The notes beneath the pieces were generated by a model, which saw nothing but the letters and a program-made list of their open reading frames with translations, was not told where the DNA came from and ran no database searches. A DNA stretch of 62,072 bases from Phenylobacterium sp. (GTDB lineage Bacteria; Pseudomonadota; Alphaproteobacteria; Caulobacterales; Caulobacteraceae). Location of the stretch: assembly GCF_016124325.1 (NCBI RefSeq), contig NZ_WGNY01000034.1, positions 1 through 62,072 on the forward strand, given 5' to 3'. The first letter of the stretch is position 1; every line of letters begins with the position of its first letter. The translations under genes and the position numbers were made by a program. This document shows positions 25,042 through 33,237 of this stretch, piece after piece.

Positions 25042-25521
25042 TCAGTAGCCCGGGTCGCGGTCGGAGCCGAGCTGGACGTCGCGGCGCTGTTCGTGGGTCA
25101 GGCACTCGAGGATCGTGTCCACCATGCCCAGGTGGCTCTGCTCGCCCTCGAACTGCCGCTTGAGGTCGGCGAGGTAGGTGGTCACCCCGTGCAGGCGCTG
25201 GGCGAGCATGCGGGCCAGCCCATAGGCGATGTCGCGGTGCTCGTGCAGGAAGCCGGCGGCGTCGTCCGAGACATAGGCCGCGCAGGGCGTGGCGGCGCGG
25301 ACGGTGGCCATGTGCGGCATGTCGAGCAGCACCGACATCTCGCCGAACAGCGCGCCGGGCTCGGTGACGTAGTTGACCTGGAATTCGCCCTTCAGCACCT
25401 CCACCGCGCCCTCGGCGAGGATGAAGAGCCGGCCCGACCGATCGCCCTCTGCCAGCAGCACCTCGCCGGGCGCGAAACGCGCGAGCGGCAGGTCGCGGCA
25501 GGCTTCGAGGACGGACGACAC
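25042..25521 (-). CDS. Cyclic nucleotide-binding domain protein without DNA-binding domain
   Basis: A 159-residue protein. Residues 8-115 form a CAP-like cNMP-binding barrel (FAPGEVLLAEGDRSGRLFIL, PGALFGEMSVLLDMPHMATVRA, in which GEMSVL is the phosphate-binding cassette). A helix HRDIAYGLARMLAQRLHGV follows, then a short polar tail. The helix-turn-helix of Crp/FNR regulators is missing, so it is not a DNA-binding protein; it may sense cAMP or another ligand and act through contacts. It ends only 4 bp from the convergent metallophosphoesterase gene. No partner is obvious. Confidence 0.85.
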   Translation of the reverse strand: MSSVLEACRDLPLARFAPGEVLLAEGDRSGRLFILAEGAVEVLKGEFQVNYVTEPGALFGEMSVLLDMPHMATVRAATPCAAYVSDDAAGFLHEHRDIAYGLARMLAQRLHGVTTYLADLKRQFEGEQSHLGMVDTILECLTHEQRRDVQLGSDRDPGY

Positions 25522-25636
25522 GGCGGGCGCTCCTGGCGACGATGCCGCGAGCCTAGCTCACGCAGGGCCGTGGGCAAGCGTCGCGCGGGGGCCGCGGCGC
25601 CCGCGGGCGCGGGTTCGCCGGTTTTCTGCGCACGCC

Positions 25637-26098
25637 CTAGCTGGCGCGGCGCAGGCCGTGGATCTGGGCCGACTCCTCGGCGAGGCTCTTGATCTCGCGG
25701 ATCGCCGCCTCGGTCGGCGCCTTGAGCGCCTCGAAGGCCGTTTCGTCCAGCGGGCCGACGGTGAGCTCCAGGCGGGTGCCGCCCGGCCCCGGCGACAGCT
25801 CGAAGGTGTCGGCGAAGCTGCGCGGCTCGCCCGCCACCCCCTCGGCGTCGGTATAGACGAACTTCAGGGTCTTGCCGGGCCGGAAGGCGGCGACGGTTCC
25901 CTTCGCCCGGGTGCCGCCGTCGGGCATCTTCCAGGTGACGGGATCGCCCTCGCGCCACGACGTGCGGATCGAGACGCCCTCGACATAGGCGCAGGCCCAT
26001 TCGCGGACGAGCTCGGGCGTGGTGAGCACGCGCCAGACCTCATCGGCGGGCGCGTCGATCGAAAGGGAGGTTTTCAGAACGGGCATCGGTTCACGCAT
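25637..26098 (-). CDS. SRPBCC family protein (AHSA1/START-like)
   Basis: A 153-residue single-domain protein with the family opening SLSIDAPADEVWRVLTTPELVREW and later GTVAAFRPGKTLKFVYTD, FELSPGPGGTRLELTVGP and a long C-terminal helix. The fold makes a deep hydrophobic pocket; members bind lipids or polyketides or act as Hsp90 activators (Aha1-like). The specific role is unknown. Start may be either the first ATG or the one four codons later (MPVLKTSL). Confidence 0.85.
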   Translation of the reverse strand: MREPMPVLKTSLSIDAPADEVWRVLTTPELVREWACAYVEGVSIRTSWREGDPVTWKMPDGGTRAKGTVAAFRPGKTLKFVYTDAEGVAGEPRSFADTFELSPGPGGTRLELTVGPLDETAFEALKAPTEAAIREIKSLAEESAQIHGLRRAS

Positions 26099-26260
26099 GG
26101 CCAGAGACCAACCTTTGTGGGAACCCCCCGGTTCCCGCGATCGGATGCAACCCGGAACTGCACCTCAGGTTGAACACCCAACCCGCCAGACGCGCGAATC
26201 GCCTTCGCGCACCTGACATACTCAACTGCTGATAGGCCTGGAGGGGAAGGGGGCTGGCGA

Positions 26261-27202
26261 TCAGGACCAGGGGCCGCGACGCCGTGCCGCAGTCACCGGG
26301 ACGGCCGTTCCGCGCGGCGCCGCCACGCCGCGCCGCGCGCCGGCGTCGGCGGCCAGGGCCATCAGCGCCTCCACCCGGTTGTCGGTGGAGGGGTGGGTGG
26401 AGAAGAGGCTGTCGCCCCGCCCGCCGGCCAGCGGGTTGATGATGAACATGTGCGCGGTCGCCGGATGGCGCTCGGCGTCGGGATTGACGTAGCCGCCGCG
26501 GGCGTAGGCCTCGATCTTCCGCAGCGCCGAGGCCAGCGCATCGGGATCGCCGCTGATCTCGGCGCCGCCGCGGTCGGCTTCATACTCGCGGCCGCGGCTG
26601 ATCGCCATCTGCACGAGGCCGGCGGCCATCGGCGCGACCAGCGCCACCAGCAGGGCCCCAACGATCCCCGTGGGGCGGCCGTTCTCGTCGCGCCCGCCGA
26701 AGAAGAAGGCGAAGCTGGCCAGCGCCGAGATCGCGCCGGCGATGGTGGCGGTCACCGTCATGGTCAGTGTGTCGCGGTGCTTCACGTGGGCCAGCTCGTG
26801 GCCCATGACGCCGCGGATCTCGCGCCGGTCGAGCATCGACAGCAGCCCGCGCGTGGCGGCCACGGCGGCGTGGGCCGGGTCGCGGCCGGTGGCGAAGGCG
26901 TTCGGCTGATCCTGGTCGATCACATAGACGCGCGGCCGCGGCAGGCCGGCGCGGTCGGCCATTTCCAGCACGTCGGCGGCGTAGTTGCGCACCAGCGGCT
27001 CAGGGTGGTCGGGGCCCACCTCCACGGCGCGGTACATCGACAGCACGATCCGGTCGGCGTTCCAGTAGCTGACGAGGTTCATCACGCCCGCGAACAGCAG
27101 CGCGACCACCATGCCGGTGGGCCCGCCCACGGCGTAGCCCGCGCCTACGAACAGCGCCGTCAGCACGGCCAGCAGGGTGAAGGTGCGAAGGGTGTTCCTC
27201 AT
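26261..27202 (-). CDS. htpX: Zinc metalloprotease HtpX
   Basis: A 313-residue M48 membrane protease that degrades misfolded inner-membrane proteins. Two N-terminal helices (residues 5-40) precede the gluzincin motif GHELAHVKHRD (HExxH). Two more hydrophobic segments follow, then the third ligand in REYEADRGGAE, and FSTHPSTDNRVEAL near the end. All catalytic residues are present. ATG at 27202 gives MRNTLRTF, with GGAG just upstream. The C-terminus is basic. Confidence 0.95.
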   Translation of the reverse strand: MRNTLRTFTLLAVLTALFVGAGYAVGGPTGMVVALLFAGVMNLVSYWNADRIVLSMYRAVEVGPDHPEPLVRNYAADVLEMADRAGLPRPRVYVIDQDQPNAFATGRDPAHAAVAATRGLLSMLDRREIRGVMGHELAHVKHRDTLTMTVTATIAGAISALASFAFFFGGRDENGRPTGIVGALLVALVAPMAAGLVQMAISRGREYEADRGGAEISGDPDALASALRKIEAYARGGYVNPDAERHPATAHMFIINPLAGGRGDSLFSTHPSTDNRVEALMALAADAGARRGVAAPRGTAVPVTAARRRGPWS

Positions 27203-27277
27203 GGTCTCCAACGGGTCATCGACAGCCCCGCCGGAAATATGGGCGCCGCCGGGCGAGTCCGGAAGCGGCCGGCGGCC

Positions 27278-28663
27278 TCAACCGTTGGCGGCGAGGCGCT
27301 CCGGCTCGGGACGGGTGTCCTCGCGCAGCATGGCCTCCATCGCGTCGCCCGGCATCGGCCTGGCGAAGAAATAGCCCTGCATCCGGTCGCAGCCGGCCGA
27401 GCGGAGGAACAGGGCCTGGCCCTCGTCCTCCACGCCCTCGGCGGTGATCCGCACCCCCAGGGACCGGGCGGCGTGCAGCATCGAGGCCACCAGCTTGGAG
27501 ACCCGGGCGTCCCGGCCCACGTCGTAGATCAGCGAGCGGTCCAGCTTCACCGTCTGGATCGGCAGGTGCATGAGCGCGCGCAGGTTGGAATAGCCGGTGC
27601 CGAAGTCGTCGAGCGCCACCTGCACGCCGCGGGCGGCGAGGCGCTCGATGTGCCGGCGCGCCAGGCCCATGTCGGAAAGCAGGAAGGTCTCGGTGATCTC
27701 GACGGCCAGCGCCGTGGCCGGCAGGTCGGTGGCCGCGAGCCGCTGGATGAGCTTGCGCGAGAAGCCGGGGTCCAGCAGGTCACGCGGCGAAACGTTGCAC
27801 GAAACGGTGTCGATCAGGCCGTCGGCCACCCAGGGCGCGGCGCGCGCGCAGGCGGCGTCGAAGATCGCCTCGTCGATCTGGCGGATCAGGCCCAGCTCTT
27901 CGGCCATGGGCACGAAGGCGAGGGGGGCGAGCAGGCCCTGGGTCGGGTGGCGCCAGCGCGCCAACACCTCGACGCCCACCATGCGGCCGGTCATGGCCTC
28001 GACGATGGGCTGGAACCACGGCTCCATCTCGCCCGCCGGGATGGCGCGGCGCAGCTCGTCGCCCAGGGTGCGCCGATGCTCGCTCTCGGCGCGCAGTTCG
28101 GCGTCGAACCGATGCCAGCCGCGTCCGACGATCGCCTTGGCCCGGTAGAGCGCCATGTCGGCGAAGCGCTGCAGGTCGGAGGCGTCCTGGGCGTCGCGGG
28201 GGAACTCCGCCACGCCGACCGATCCGCCGGGCATCACCACGCGGCCGTAGATCGTGTGGGGCTGGGCCAGGGCCGACACCAGCTCCTGGGCCCGGCCCTC
28301 GACGTCGGCGACGTCGGAGACGACCGCGAATTCGTCACCGCCCAGCCGCGCCACCAGCTCGCCCGGCCGAGCGCCGTCGCGCAGGCGGCGGCCGAGCTCG
28401 GCCAGCAGCATGTCGCCGGCGTGGTGGCCCAGGCTGTCGTTGAGGCTCTTGAACCGGTTCAGGTCGATGACGAACAGGGCCACGCTGGCGCCGTCGCGGC
28501 GCGCGGCCTCGAGCCGTTCGCAGAGGCCGGAGGTGAAGGCGCCCCGGTTGACCAGGCCCGTCAGCGAATCCGTCTGCGCCAGGCGCAGAGTCAGCTCGCG
28601 CTCCGCCTCCAGTTCGGCGACGCGGGCGGCGAGTTCGGACAGGCGGTCAGATAGTTCCGGCAC
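27278..28663 (-). CDS. GGDEF-EAL bifunctional cyclic-di-GMP protein
   Basis: A 461-residue cytosolic protein. A short coiled coil (residues 5-30, SDRLSELAARVAELEAERE) precedes a GGDEF domain (TDSLTGLVNRGAFTSGL, then ARLGGDEFAVV with intact active site). The EAL domain has EVLARW in place of EALxRW and retains EITETFL, DDFGTGYSN, KLDRSLI, AEGVED and QGYFFARPM. Both activities therefore look possible; many such proteins use the GGDEF half to activate the esterase half. No PAS or membrane sensor is present, so input probably comes through the coiled coil. It probably helps set the c-di-GMP level that governs motility and pili. Confidence 0.93.
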   Translation of the reverse strand: MPELSDRLSELAARVAELEAERELTLRLAQTDSLTGLVNRGAFTSGLCERLEAARRDGASVALFVIDLNRFKSLNDSLGHHAGDMLLAELGRRLRDGARPGELVARLGGDEFAVVSDVADVEGRAQELVSALAQPHTIYGRVVMPGGSVGVAEFPRDAQDASDLQRFADMALYRAKAIVGRGWHRFDAELRAESEHRRTLGDELRRAIPAGEMEPWFQPIVEAMTGRMVGVEVLARWRHPTQGLLAPLAFVPMAEELGLIRQIDEAIFDAACARAAPWVADGLIDTVSCNVSPRDLLDPGFSRKLIQRLAATDLPATALAVEITETFLLSDMGLARRHIERLAARGVQVALDDFGTGYSNLRALMHLPIQTVKLDRSLIYDVGRDARVSKLVASMLHAARSLGVRITAEGVEDEGQALFLRSAGCDRMQGYFFARPMPGDAMEAMLREDTRPEPERLAANG

Positions 28664-28746
28664 GGGCGGGTCTTGGGAAATCGACTGAAGTCTGCAGATT
28701 CCCCAGACGAGGCGAACGCCCCGTTAAACGACGTGTTTAACGGCGC

Positions 28747-29994
28747 TTAAGTCGCGGCCCCTTCGCCGGACGGCTCCTCGATCTGTCCCTCCCACTTGGC
28801 GACCACCGCGGCGGCCACCGAATTGCCGATCACGTTCGTGGCCGAGCGGCCCATGTCGAGCAGGTGGTCCACGGCCAGGATCAGCAGCAGCCCGGCCTCG
28901 GGCAGATCGAAGAAGGTGAGGGTGGCGGCGATGACCACCAGCGAGGCCCGCGGCACGCCGGCCATGCCCTTGGAGGTGACCATCAGCAGCAGCAGCATGG
29001 TGATCTGCTGGCCGATCGACAGCTCGACGCCATAGACCTGGGCGATGAACATCACCGCGAAGGTGCAGTACATCATCGAGCCGTCGAGGTTGAACGAGTA
29101 GCCGAGCGGCAGGACGAAGCTGGCCACCTTGCGCGAGATGCCCCACTTCTGGAGCTCCTCCAGCGTGCGCGGGTAGGCCGCCTCGGACGAGGCGGTGGAG
29201 AAGGCCAGCAGCGCCGGGCTGCGGATCTGGTTCATCAGCTTGAGCGCGCGCGGGCCCACGATCAGCACGGCCACCAGCACCAGCAGTCCCCACAGCAGCG
29301 CCAGCGATCCGTAGAAGCCCAGGACGAACTTGGCGTAGGTGACCAGCACGTCGAGGCCCTGGGTGGCGATCGAGGCCGACAGCGCCGCGAAGATGGCGAG
29401 CGGCGCGGTGCGCATGACGTAGCCGGTCACCTTCAGCATGATCGCGGCGACCTGCTCCACCAGGGCCAGCACGGCCGGCGCGCGGTCGTCGACGGCCGAG
29501 ACGGCCGTGCCCACCAGCACCGAGAACACCACGATCTGCAGGATCTCGTTCCGGGCCATGGCGTCGACGATCGAGGACGGCACCACGTGGGTGATGAATT
29601 CGCGCAGCGTGAACTTGCTCATGTCGAGCGTCGGCGCGGCCTCGCTGGCCGCCACGGTGAGCGACAGGCCCGAGCCCGGATGGATCAGGTGGACCATGAT
29701 CAGGCCGATGGTCAGCGAGGTGATCGAGGCCAGGATGAACCAGCCGATGGTCTTGACGCCGACGCGGCCCACCTCCGAGGCGTCGCCCATGTGGGCGATG
29801 CCGGCCACCAGCGTGGAGAACACCAGGGGCGCGATGATCATCTTGATCAGCCGCAGGAAAACGTCGGTGATGATCGACAGATTCTCCGCCACCGCCTTGG
29901 CGCCCTCGGCCGGCAGGGTGGCGTTGATCGCCCAGCCCACCAGGATCCCGAGCACCATGGCGCCCACGACGAAGGCGGTGAAAATGCGGTTCAT
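28747..29994 (-). CDS. Dicarboxylate/amino acid:cation symporter (DctA/GltP-like)
   Basis: A protein of about 415 residues in the DAACS family with eight transmembrane helices and two re-entrant hairpins. Signatures: FLRLIKMIIAPLVFSTLVAGI, the serine-rich hairpin AFSTASSEAAYPRTLEEL, SFNLDGSMMYCTFAVMFIAQ, SKGMAGVPRASLVV and DHLLDMGRSATNVIGNSVAA. Such carriers take up C4-dicarboxylates or glutamate/aspartate with Na+ or H+. A GTG eight codons upstream is an alternative start, but ATG 29994 has GGGGG just before it. Divergent from amn. Confidence 0.92.
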   Translation of the reverse strand: MNRIFTAFVVGAMVLGILVGWAINATLPAEGAKAVAENLSIITDVFLRLIKMIIAPLVFSTLVAGIAHMGDASEVGRVGVKTIGWFILASITSLTIGLIMVHLIHPGSGLSLTVAASEAAPTLDMSKFTLREFITHVVPSSIVDAMARNEILQIVVFSVLVGTAVSAVDDRAPAVLALVEQVAAIMLKVTGYVMRTAPLAIFAALSASIATQGLDVLVTYAKFVLGFYGSLALLWGLLVLVAVLIVGPRALKLMNQIRSPALLAFSTASSEAAYPRTLEELQKWGISRKVASFVLPLGYSFNLDGSMMYCTFAVMFIAQVYGVELSIGQQITMLLLLMVTSKGMAGVPRASLVVIAATLTFFDLPEAGLLLILAVDHLLDMGRSATNVIGNSVAAAVVAKWEGQIEEPSGEGAAT

Positions 29995-30080
29995 GAAACC
30001 CCCGAACAGCGGCTGCACCGCTTTTGTGGCCGGGATGGCGCGTCAGGTCCAGCAAGGGGGACTCACAACTTTCCCGGACC

Positions 30081-30095
30081 GGCGCTATAAGCGCC
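30081..30095 (+). promoter_or_regulatory. Palindrome overlapping a -10-like element just before amn
   Basis: GGCGCT-ATA-AGCGCC is a perfect 15-bp dyad ending 3 bp before the amn ATG. It contains GCTATAAG, one base from the sigma-73 -10 consensus GCTANAWC. Initiation about 7 bp downstream would fall at or next to the ATG, and no ribosome binding site is present, so a leaderless transcript is plausible. Confidence 0.45.
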
Positions 30096-30098
30096 TCG

Positions 30099-31541
30099 AT
30101 GAAAAAGACAGAAGCAGCCGGCATCGTCGATCGGCTTGAGACCGAATACCGCCAAAGCGTCGATTCTCTCAGAAGCGCCCTGAAGGGCTTCCTCGCCGGG
30201 GGCGCGCCCCCGGATCTCCGGACCCGGCGCAGCGGCGCCTACGTCTATCCGGAGCTGCGCCTGGTCTGGCCCGAAGGCCGGGCCTACCCCCGCACCAGCC
30301 GCGCCTACGCCCGCATCCCGTCGCCGGGCCGCTACGTCGCCACGGTGACCCGGCCCGAGCTCTACCGCGACTATCTGGTCGAGCAGCTGTCGCTGCTGCA
30401 GGAGGACTTCGACGTCGAGCTGGACGTGGGCCGTTCGACGCAGGAGATCCCGTTCCCCTACGTGCTCGACCCGGCCGACCTGGCCATGGCCGACGTCAGC
30501 TCGGTGGAGATCGCCCGCCACTTCCCGACCACCGAACTGGCCGACATCGGCGACGAGATCGCCGACGGCATGTGGGAGGGCGACCACGAGGCGCGCCCGC
30601 TGGCGCTGTTCGACGGGCTGCGCACCGACTTCTCGCTCCAGCGGCTGGCCCACTACACGGGCGCCCCGGCCGAGCACACCCAGCAGTACATCCTGTTCAC
30701 GAACTACCACCGCTACGTCGACGAGTTCGTGAGCTGGGGCTGCCGGCAGCTCAAGGCCGGCGGGCCCTATACGGCGCTGTCGGCGGCGGGCCACGTCTAC
30801 GTCACCGCCGAGACCGAGAACCCCGAGGCCGCCATCGCCGCCGGGACGTGGCGCAAGCACCAGATGCCGGCCTATCACCTGATGGCGCCCGGCCGCGGCG
30901 GCATCACCCTCGTGAACATCGGCGTCGGCCCGTCCAACGCCAAGACGGTGTGCGACCACCTCGCGGTGCTGCGGCCCCAGGCCTGGCTGATGATCGGCCA
31001 CTGCGGCGGCCTGCGCGGCAGCCAGAAGATCGGCGACTACGTCCTGGCCCACGCCTACCTGCGCGACGACCATGTGCTGGACAAGGTGCTGCCGCCCGAG
31101 ATCCCGATCCCGCCGCTGGCCGAGGTGCAGGTGGCCCTGAACGGGGCGGCCGAGCTGGTGACGGGCGAGACCGGCGACGTGCTGAAGCGGCGCCTGCGCA
31201 CCGGCACCGTTGTCTCCACCGACGACCGCAACTGGGAGCTCAAGTACTCGTCGAGCGCGCTGCGCTTCAACCTGAGCCGCGCGGTGGCCATCGACATGGA
31301 AAGCGCCACCATCGCCGCCCAGGGCTACCGCTTCCGGGTGCCGTACGGGACGCTGCTGTGCGTGTCCGACAAGCCGCTGCACGGCGAGATCAAGCTGCCC
31401 GGCCAGGCCAACGCCTTCTACGACCGCGCGATCGCCCAGCACCTGCAGATCGGCCTGGCGACCATCGGGCTGCTGCGCCAGGAGGGCAGCCGCCTGCACT
31501 CGCGCAAGCTGCGCAGCTTCGACGAGCCGCCGTTCCGGTAG
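30099..31541 (+). CDS. amn: AMP nucleosidase
   Basis: A 480-residue enzyme hydrolysing AMP to adenine and ribose 5-phosphate, controlling the adenylate pool. The N-terminal regulatory region includes SGAYVYPELRLVWPEG and the DFSLQRLAHYTGAPAEHTQQ block. The C-terminal nucleoside-phosphorylase-like catalytic domain has LVNIGVGPSNAKTVCDHLAV, MIGHCGGLRGSQKIGDYVLA, AIDMESATIAAQGYRFRVPY and CVSDKPLHGE. Length and motif order fit full-length Amn. It begins a cluster with two phosphatase genes, the first starting one base after the amn stop. Confidence 0.96.
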   Translation: MKKTEAAGIVDRLETEYRQSVDSLRSALKGFLAGGAPPDLRTRRSGAYVYPELRLVWPEGRAYPRTSRAYARIPSPGRYVATVTRPELYRDYLVEQLSLLQEDFDVELDVGRSTQEIPFPYVLDPADLAMADVSSVEIARHFPTTELADIGDEIADGMWEGDHEARPLALFDGLRTDFSLQRLAHYTGAPAEHTQQYILFTNYHRYVDEFVSWGCRQLKAGGPYTALSAAGHVYVTAETENPEAAIAAGTWRKHQMPAYHLMAPGRGGITLVNIGVGPSNAKTVCDHLAVLRPQAWLMIGHCGGLRGSQKIGDYVLAHAYLRDDHVLDKVLPPEIPIPPLAEVQVALNGAAELVTGETGDVLKRRLRTGTVVSTDDRNWELKYSSSALRFNLSRAVAIDMESATIAAQGYRFRVPYGTLLCVSDKPLHGEIKLPGQANAFYDRAIAQHLQIGLATIGLLRQEGSRLHSRKLRSFDEPPFR

Positions 31542-31542
31542 G

Positions 31543-32316
31543 ATGGACAGGCACGTCGACTTCGAGCGGATCGAGAACTTCCGCGACTTCGGCGGCTACG
31601 ACACCGCGTGCGGGCGGGGCCTCAGGCGCGGGCGGCTCTTCCGTTCGGGCCACCATCACACCGCGACGCCCGCCGACCTCCAGAAGCTGCGGGACCTCGG
31701 CGTCGAGGTGATCGTCGACCTGCGCGGCGCCACGGAGCGTGAGCGCGAGCCCTCCCGCCGGTTCGACGGGTTCGACGGGCTGGTCATCCAGAGCGATATC
31801 CCGGCCGTCGGGCCAGAGTGGCTCTCGCGGATAGCGGGCGCGCCGCTGACTGCGGAGTGGTTCTTCGAAGACAGCATGGCGGGCTATCGCCGCAATCCGT
31901 TCGAGCCCCGCCACATCGAACTGTTCAGCCGGTTCCTCCGCGCCGTCGGCGAGCGGGATGGCGCCGTCGTCGTCCATTGCGCGGCGGGCAAGGACCGCAC
32001 CGGCCTGGCCTGCGCCTTCCTGCACCACCTGGCCGGCGTGGCCTACGAGGACATCGTCGCCGACTTCCTCCTGACCAACGACGAAAGCCGGATCGCGCGG
32101 AAGATCGAGGCGTCGGGTGCGTACCTCGAACGCACGATCGGCTGGCGGCCGAGCGAAGACGCCCTGCGGGCCGCCTCGTCGGTCTTCGCCGAGCACCTGG
32201 ATGCGGCCTTCGACGAGATCCGCGCGCGGTGCGGTTCAGTCGACGGCTACCTGGAGACCGTGCTGGGCGTGGACGCGGAGCTGCGCGGGCGAATCCACGG
32301 CCGCGTCCTGGGGTGA
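31543..32316 (+). CDS. Tyrosine-protein phosphatase family protein (first tandem copy)
   Basis: A 257-residue Cys-dependent phosphatase. ERIENFRDFGGY opens the domain, GRLFRSGHHH follows, VIVDLRGATEREREPS carries the general-acid loop, and the P-loop HCAAGKDRTGLA supplies the nucleophilic Cys and Arg in an HCxxGxxR motif with the lysine typical of lipid/Tyr phosphatases of the MptpB type. It probably dephosphorylates phosphotyrosine or phosphoinositide-like substrates. It starts one base after the amn stop codon, so it is co-translated. It is a paralogue of the next gene. Confidence 0.9.
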   Translation: MDRHVDFERIENFRDFGGYDTACGRGLRRGRLFRSGHHHTATPADLQKLRDLGVEVIVDLRGATEREREPSRRFDGFDGLVIQSDIPAVGPEWLSRIAGAPLTAEWFFEDSMAGYRRNPFEPRHIELFSRFLRAVGERDGAVVVHCAAGKDRTGLACAFLHHLAGVAYEDIVADFLLTNDESRIARKIEASGAYLERTIGWRPSEDALRAASSVFAEHLDAAFDEIRARCGSVDGYLETVLGVDAELRGRIHGRVLG

Positions 32317-32359
32317 CGTAGGGGCCGCCTCGAATTCGTCGTCGAAGCCGGGTAGGACG

Positions 32360-33139
32360 ATGGCCATGACCCGGCACATCCCCTTCGAAGGCATCGAGAA
32401 CTTCCGCGACTACGGCGACTACGCCGCGGGCGACCGGCGGCTGAAGCGGGGACTGCTCTACCGCTCGGCCGGCCACGGCGCGGCGACCGACGCCGACCTC
32501 GAGAAGCTGGCGGCGATGAACCTGGCGGTGATCGTGGACCTGCGGCGCGCCAACGAGCGCGAGCGGCAGCCCAGCCGCCGCTGGCAAGGCTTCGCCACGC
32601 CGGTGATCGAGAACGACATCGGCCAGGACGTGGCCGACGAGTGGCTGACCTTCATCCAGGGCTCGGACCTCAGCCCCGGCTCGTTCCACGCGTACATGCT
32701 GGACTACTACCGCAAGGCCCCGCACCAGGAGCGTCACCTCGACCTCTACCGGCGCTACTTCCGGGCCCTGGCCGAGGCGGAGGGCCCGATCCTGGTGCAC
32801 TGCTCGGCGGGCAAGGACCGCACGGGCATCATCTGCGCCCTGACCCAGCACGTGGCCGGCGTGCACGACGACGACATCCAGTCGGACTACCTGCTCACCA
32901 ACGACGCCGAGCGGCTGGCCAGGCGCCTGCCGACGATCCGCGAGGTGATCCGCGAGGCCACCGGCCAGATCGCCACCGACGAGGCGCTGATGACGGCCAT
33001 GCGGGTCGAGCCGGAATACCTGGCGATGGCGTTCGAGGTGATGCGCGAGGCCCACGGCTCGCTGGACGGCTATCTGGACCAGGCGTTGGGGCTGGACGCG
33101 GCCCTGCGCGCGCGCATTCACGATCGCCTGCTGGGCTGA
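32360..33139 (+). CDS. Tyrosine-protein phosphatase family protein (second tandem copy)
   Basis: A 259-residue paralogue of the preceding protein with the same blocks: FEGIENFRDYGDYAAG, RGLLYRSAGHGA, VIVDLRRANERERQPS, P-loop HCSAGKDRTGII, and a matching C-terminal HGSLDGYLDQALGLDA. Identity over the full length is clearly that of a tandem duplication, but the central regions differ (EWLTFIQGSDLSPGSFHAYM here), suggesting separate substrates. Start ATG at 32360 after GGTAGGACG. It follows the first copy by 43 bp. Confidence 0.9.
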   Translation: MAMTRHIPFEGIENFRDYGDYAAGDRRLKRGLLYRSAGHGAATDADLEKLAAMNLAVIVDLRRANERERQPSRRWQGFATPVIENDIGQDVADEWLTFIQGSDLSPGSFHAYMLDYYRKAPHQERHLDLYRRYFRALAEAEGPILVHCSAGKDRTGIICALTQHVAGVHDDDIQSDYLLTNDAERLARRLPTIREVIREATGQIATDEALMTAMRVEPEYLAMAFEVMREAHGSLDGYLDQALGLDAALRARIHDRLLG

Positions 33140-33237
33140 GCCGCGCCCCGCGGCCATCGACAAGCCACGATGTCCCGCTAACGTAGCCGGCAAGGTCGCC
33201 GGGACTTCAGAGCGACCCTCTCGTAGGGGATACGCTC

